Part shown: piece by piece, positions 31,191 to 34,298 of the stretch
How positions within the stretch are numbered: position 1 is the stretch's first letter
Layout: the number at the start of each line of letters is the position of its first letter
Assembly (NCBI GenBank): GCA_041687475.1
Contig: JAWLBW010000008.1
Coordinates: forward strand, 1-34,298
From: JAWLBW01 sp041687475
GTDB lineage: Bacteria; J088; JAWLBW01
DNA length: 34,298 nt
Direction: 5' to 3'
Position numbers and translations under genes: made by a program
The notes under the pieces: generated by a model
Databases searched by the model: none
Seen by the model: the letters and a program-made list of their open reading frames with translations, nothing else
Told to the model about the DNA's origin: nothing

Positions 31191-33923
31191 ATGCTCGATT
31201 TCCCCTCCCTTCGGATAGTAACGCCCATGCCGCAGCTGACGCAGCAATCAAGACCCTGGCACGCCCTTGAACTTCAAGATGTCTTTCATGCCGTCGATTC
31301 TTCGGAGCGTGGCCTGGGCAGGGCCGAAGCCGCCGTGCGGAAAGAGACTTTCGGGCCGAACAAGCTACCGGAAGAGCCGCCGCCCTCGCTCGCCCGTATC
31401 GTGCTGCGCCAGTTCTACAGTCCGCTCATTTATATTCTGCTCATCGCTGCCGTGGTGTCCTTTCTACTCGGCGACTACAAGGACGCCGGGTTCATTGCCG
31501 CGGTGCTCGTCATCAACGCCATTATCGGAACCTGGCAGGAGTGGAAAGCCGAGCAAAGCAGCCATGCCCTTAAGAAGTTGCTGCAGATTCATGCGGTCGT
31601 GCAGCGCGACGGAGCGGCCATCGAGGTTTCGGCTGAAGATGTGGTTCCCGGCGACATTGTCTTGTTGGAGTCGGGCAACCGTGTGCCGGCCGATCTGCGC
31701 CTGGTAAGCGAACATGGGCTCGAGGTCGACGAATCGCTGCTGACGGGCGAATCGTTTTCCGTGGCGAAGGACGCCCACTGGTCAGGGGCCGAGGGGGCAT
31801 CGGTGGGTGATCGGGCGAACATGGCCTTCGCAGGCTCGATCATAACCCGGGGCAGGGCCAAGGGTATCGTGGTGGCTACCGGCGATGCGACGAATGTCGG
31901 CCAGTTGGCCGTCGACGTGGTTGGAGAACGTGGGGGCAAGCCGCCCCTGCTGCAACGCATGGAGCGCTTTTCGAACGTGGTGGCGGTCGCAACCCTCGTT
32001 GCGGCCTTTGCCATCGGTGCGCTGGGGGTATTGCTGGGCCGCTATGCCCCCGCCGAGGTTTTTGTGTTTGTCGTCGCCCTTGCCGTTTCGGCCATTCCCG
32101 AGGGCTTGCCGGTGGCCATGACCGTGGCGCTCGCCATTGCGACGACCCGCATGGCGCGTCGGGGTGTAATCGTGCGCAGGCTTACCGCCGTCGAAGGCCT
32201 GGGCAGTTGCACCCGTATTGCAACCGACAAGACGGGCACGCTGACCTGTAATGAGTTGACGGTGCGCGAAATACGCCTGGGAACGGGCGAGGTTTTCGAA
32301 GTAACGGGTGAAGGTTTCAGCCCCAACGGACAAGTCCTTTACGATGGGCGCGCGGTAGATCTGGAAGCCCAGCCCCGGTTCGAGCGCCTGGTTCACGCGG
32401 CGGTATTGTGCAACGAGGCCGACCTGCACCCGATGGGCGATTCGTGGGAGTGGCGCGGCGATGCCGTCGATGTGGCGCTCTTGTCGCTGGGGCACAAAAC
32501 AGGCCACCGCAGAGAGTCAATGCTCGACGCGTATCCGCTGATTAACGAAATACCCTTCGAATCCGAACGTCAGTACGCTGCTACGTTTCACCAATTCGAA
32601 GGCGATGTATGTGTCTTCGTCAAGGGCGCCCCTGAGCGAATCGTCGCCATGTGCGAAGAAGGAAGCGATTCTTCACGCGCGGCCGAGCTCGAAGCCGCGT
32701 ACCTCGATATGGCGTCGCGGGGCTACCGGGTTCTCGGCCTTGCCTCGGGAAAGGCGCCGGCGGGAGTCGACAGCGAGCATGCGCCGGGCGAACCATCGAA
32801 TCTGCAATTCCTCGGCTTCGTCGGCATGATAGATCCCCTGCGCCCCGGCGTTCGACAGGCCGTCGAGCAGTGCGCCCAGGCCGGTATCGAAGTGTCGATG
32901 ATCACCGGCGATCATCGGGTTACCGCGTTGGCCATCGCCCGTGATCTGGGGTTCGCCCGCGACGATTCCCAGGTTGTGAGCGGACGCGAACTTGAGGGGA
33001 AGACGCCCGAAGAGCTTGCCGAGTTGGTCGGAAACGTCCGGGTTTTTGCCCGGGTAGCGCCCCGGCAGAAGCTCGAAATCGTCAAGGCCACCCAGGCAGC
33101 CGGTCACTTCGTGGCCGTGACCGGCGACGGCGTGAACGATGCGCCCGCACTGCGGGCAGCGAACATCGGTGTGGCCATGGGCATGGCCGGAACCGACGTG
33201 GCGCGTGAAGCTGCCGAGCTGGTCATCAGCGACGACAATTTCGCCACCATTGTTGCGGGCGTCGAGGAAGGCCGCATTGCCTACGACAACATTCGCAAGG
33301 TTACCTACCTGCTGCTTTCGACCGGGGCCGCCGAGCTGGCCATGGTGCTGATGACGGTCGTAGCGGGGCTGGGGCTGCCGCTTCTACCCGTGCAACTGCT
33401 CTGGTTGAACCTGGTAACCAACGGCATTCAGGGGGTCGCGCTGGCCTTTGAGCCGGGCGAGGGCGATGCGCTGCGCCGGAAACCGCGAGCGCCCGACGAA
33501 GCCATGTTCAACCGTTTGATGATTGAGCGAATCTTCGTCGCCGTCCTGATCATCGGTGGTTTCGGCTTCAGTACTTTTGCCTGGCTGGTATCCGAAGGGT
33601 GGAGCGAGGCCGAGGCCCGTAACGTTTTACTGTTGCTGATGGTGCTCTTCGAAATCTTTCATATCGGCAACAGCCGTTCGGAAACGAAATCTGCCTTCAG
33701 CCTCTCGCCTCTTCGCAGTCCGTTCCTGCTGATCGGCACGGCGGCGGCGTTCCTCGTGCATCTCGTATCCATGTACCTTCCCTTCATGCAGGACTTGCTC
33801 GGTGTTGCGCCGTTGACCTGGGAAATGTGGGTGACCGTGGTGGTGCTGGCCCTGACCGTCGTGCCCGCGCTCGAGCTGCACAAGTGGCTCTGGGCGAAAC
33901 GATACGGTCGCGTGCGCGCATGA
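31191..33923 (+). CDS. P2-type cation-transporting ATPase
   Basis: 910 residues from ATG 31191 (CGGAG just upstream). ATG 31227 would place the N terminus at the usual distance from PWHAL and is also possible. The order is complete: cation-ATPase N-terminal domain, LLTGES actuator loop, M4 with PEGLP (E304), phosphorylation site D346-KTGTLT, KGAPE in the nucleotide domain, MITGD, and TGDGVNDAPAL. It couples ATP hydrolysis to ion movement across the inner membrane. Of the SERCA calcium ligands, M4 Glu (E304), M5 Glu (E715), and M6 Asn (N740) and Thr (T743) are kept, but the M6 Asp is Asn (N744 in NLVTNG). This is seen in many bacterial P2 pumps whose ion is not known. Divergent from the polyprenyl synthase; no regulator or ion-handling gene nearby. 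Confidence 0.92.
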   Translation: MLDFPSLRIVTPMPQLTQQSRPWHALELQDVFHAVDSSERGLGRAEAAVRKETFGPNKLPEEPPPSLARIVLRQFYSPLIYILLIAAVVSFLLGDYKDAGFIAAVLVINAIIGTWQEWKAEQSSHALKKLLQIHAVVQRDGAAIEVSAEDVVPGDIVLLESGNRVPADLRLVSEHGLEVDESLLTGESFSVAKDAHWSGAEGASVGDRANMAFAGSIITRGRAKGIVVATGDATNVGQLAVDVVGERGGKPPLLQRMERFSNVVAVATLVAAFAIGALGVLLGRYAPAEVFVFVVALAVSAIPEGLPVAMTVALAIATTRMARRGVIVRRLTAVEGLGSCTRIATDKTGTLTCNELTVREIRLGTGEVFEVTGEGFSPNGQVLYDGRAVDLEAQPRFERLVHAAVLCNEADLHPMGDSWEWRGDAVDVALLSLGHKTGHRRESMLDAYPLINEIPFESERQYAATFHQFEGDVCVFVKGAPERIVAMCEEGSDSSRAAELEAAYLDMASRGYRVLGLASGKAPAGVDSEHAPGEPSNLQFLGFVGMIDPLRPGVRQAVEQCAQAGIEVSMITGDHRVTALAIARDLGFARDDSQVVSGRELEGKTPEELAELVGNVRVFARVAPRQKLEIVKATQAAGHFVAVTGDGVNDAPALRAANIGVAMGMAGTDVAREAAELVISDDNFATIVAGVEEGRIAYDNIRKVTYLLLSTGAAELAMVLMTVVAGLGLPLLPVQLLWLNLVTNGIQGVALAFEPGEGDALRRKPRAPDEAMFNRLMIERIFVAVLIIGGFGFSTFAWLVSEGWSEAEARNVLLLLMVLFEIFHIGNSRSETKSAFSLSPLRSPFLLIGTAAAFLVHLVSMYLPFMQDLLGVAPLTWEMWVTVVVLALTVVPALELHKWLWAKRYGRVRA

Positions 33924-34298
33924 TGTTTGCGGGTTTCGAAGACAAAGGGTGTGATAGAGCACCTCGCAAGGAGCCGAGCAGTGGAGAGAAAACCAGGGGG
34001 CGGCGGCGTTTTTAATTCGTTGGCAGACTTGGGTTCCTAGAAGTTGGGGTTGTCGGAGCGTAGCGCTGGGCGAACTCCTGGCCTGGGCCAGACTGGGTGG
34101 CTGCTTGCTATCCGGGCTTGGGAAGTCTATCGTAATGTGATGGGGGCCTGGGCGTACCTTCATGCTGAAGGCGTGCCCCGACGCGGCCGGCCGTGAACAT
34201 TGTCGACGAGCGGCACGTCGGCCGATTTCCGCGCAAGTGCCTCCACTCCTTATCCTTTGCGCACCGCCGAGTGCACGCGCCCGATGGGTGCGTAAGGT
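33924..34298. other. Non-coding end of the window, no gene seen
   Basis: 375 bases after the ATPase stop. The short frames here have no recognisable features, and no good terminator follows the ATPase (the T-run near 34010 has no clean stem before it). One hairpin-like dyad, CCTTCA-TGC-TGAAGG (34157-34171), extends weakly outward to GGC/GCC. A gene could begin beyond the edge. Confidence 0.5.

Noticed and set aside
34151..34177. Terminal dyad considered as an integron attC site
   Set aside because: It lacks the conserved GTTRRRY-type core sites and no integrase or gene cassettes are present.

Overview
The window is GC-rich bacterial chromosome from a Gram-negative organism with an aerobic, fatty-acid-oxidising metabolism. 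Several exported proteins have a lipobox. A 1644-residue protein ends in a Cys / hydrophobic helix / Arg-cluster tail that resembles the MYXO-CTERM sorting signal. Two proteins carry DUF1566-type (Lcl C-terminal) domains. This points to a myxobacterium-like (former Deltaproteobacteria) or related lineage, but no marker gene settles the taxonomy. No rRNA, tRNA, CRISPR array, insertion sequence or phage gene was seen.

Layout. 1-5408 (+): the end of a TPR/TatT-like protein, a YyaL/DUF255 thioredoxin-fold protein, and an apparent two-gene unit of polysaccharide pyruvyl transferase and FAD-dependent oxidoreductase. 5473-6617: a GNAT acetyltransferase (-) and a gamma-glutamylcyclotransferase-like protein (+). 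6699-13199 is a beta-oxidation locus: long-form FabG and FadI-like thiolase (-), divergent from a TetR regulator and a long acyl-CoA dehydrogenase (+), then a MaoC-type hydratase with its own promoter. A perfect inverted repeat and further copies of its half-site lie between the divergent arms.

13680-30092 is one long co-directional region of envelope and membrane genes. First comes a tight three-gene unit: a lipoprotein with a QxxDGSWG toroid-like motif, the 1644-aa tail-sorted protein, and a 1051-aa lipoprotein with calcium-loop and CarboxypepD-like segments. Next is the most unusual part, 22823-28450. Three start/stop-overlapping genes encode four copies of one composite membrane module: an unnamed N-terminal multi-helix domain plus a UbiA-type prenyltransferase domain. 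Two copies keep both Asp-rich catalytic motifs and two have lost both. The layout is active, inactive, then an inactive-active fusion. A 15-codon CxxC mini-ORF bridges the second and third genes by ATGA and GTGA overlaps. Two DUF1566 proteins follow.

30120-33923: a long-chain polyprenyl diphosphate synthase (-), divergent from a P2-type cation ATPase (+). The last 375 bases hold no gene that I can support.

Working interpretation (inference): the UbiA cluster may be a membrane prenyl-transfer system in which inactive modules act as partners or regulators of active ones. The polyprenyl diphosphate synthase could supply substrate, and the neighbouring secreted proteins are candidate clients or co-functional envelope components.
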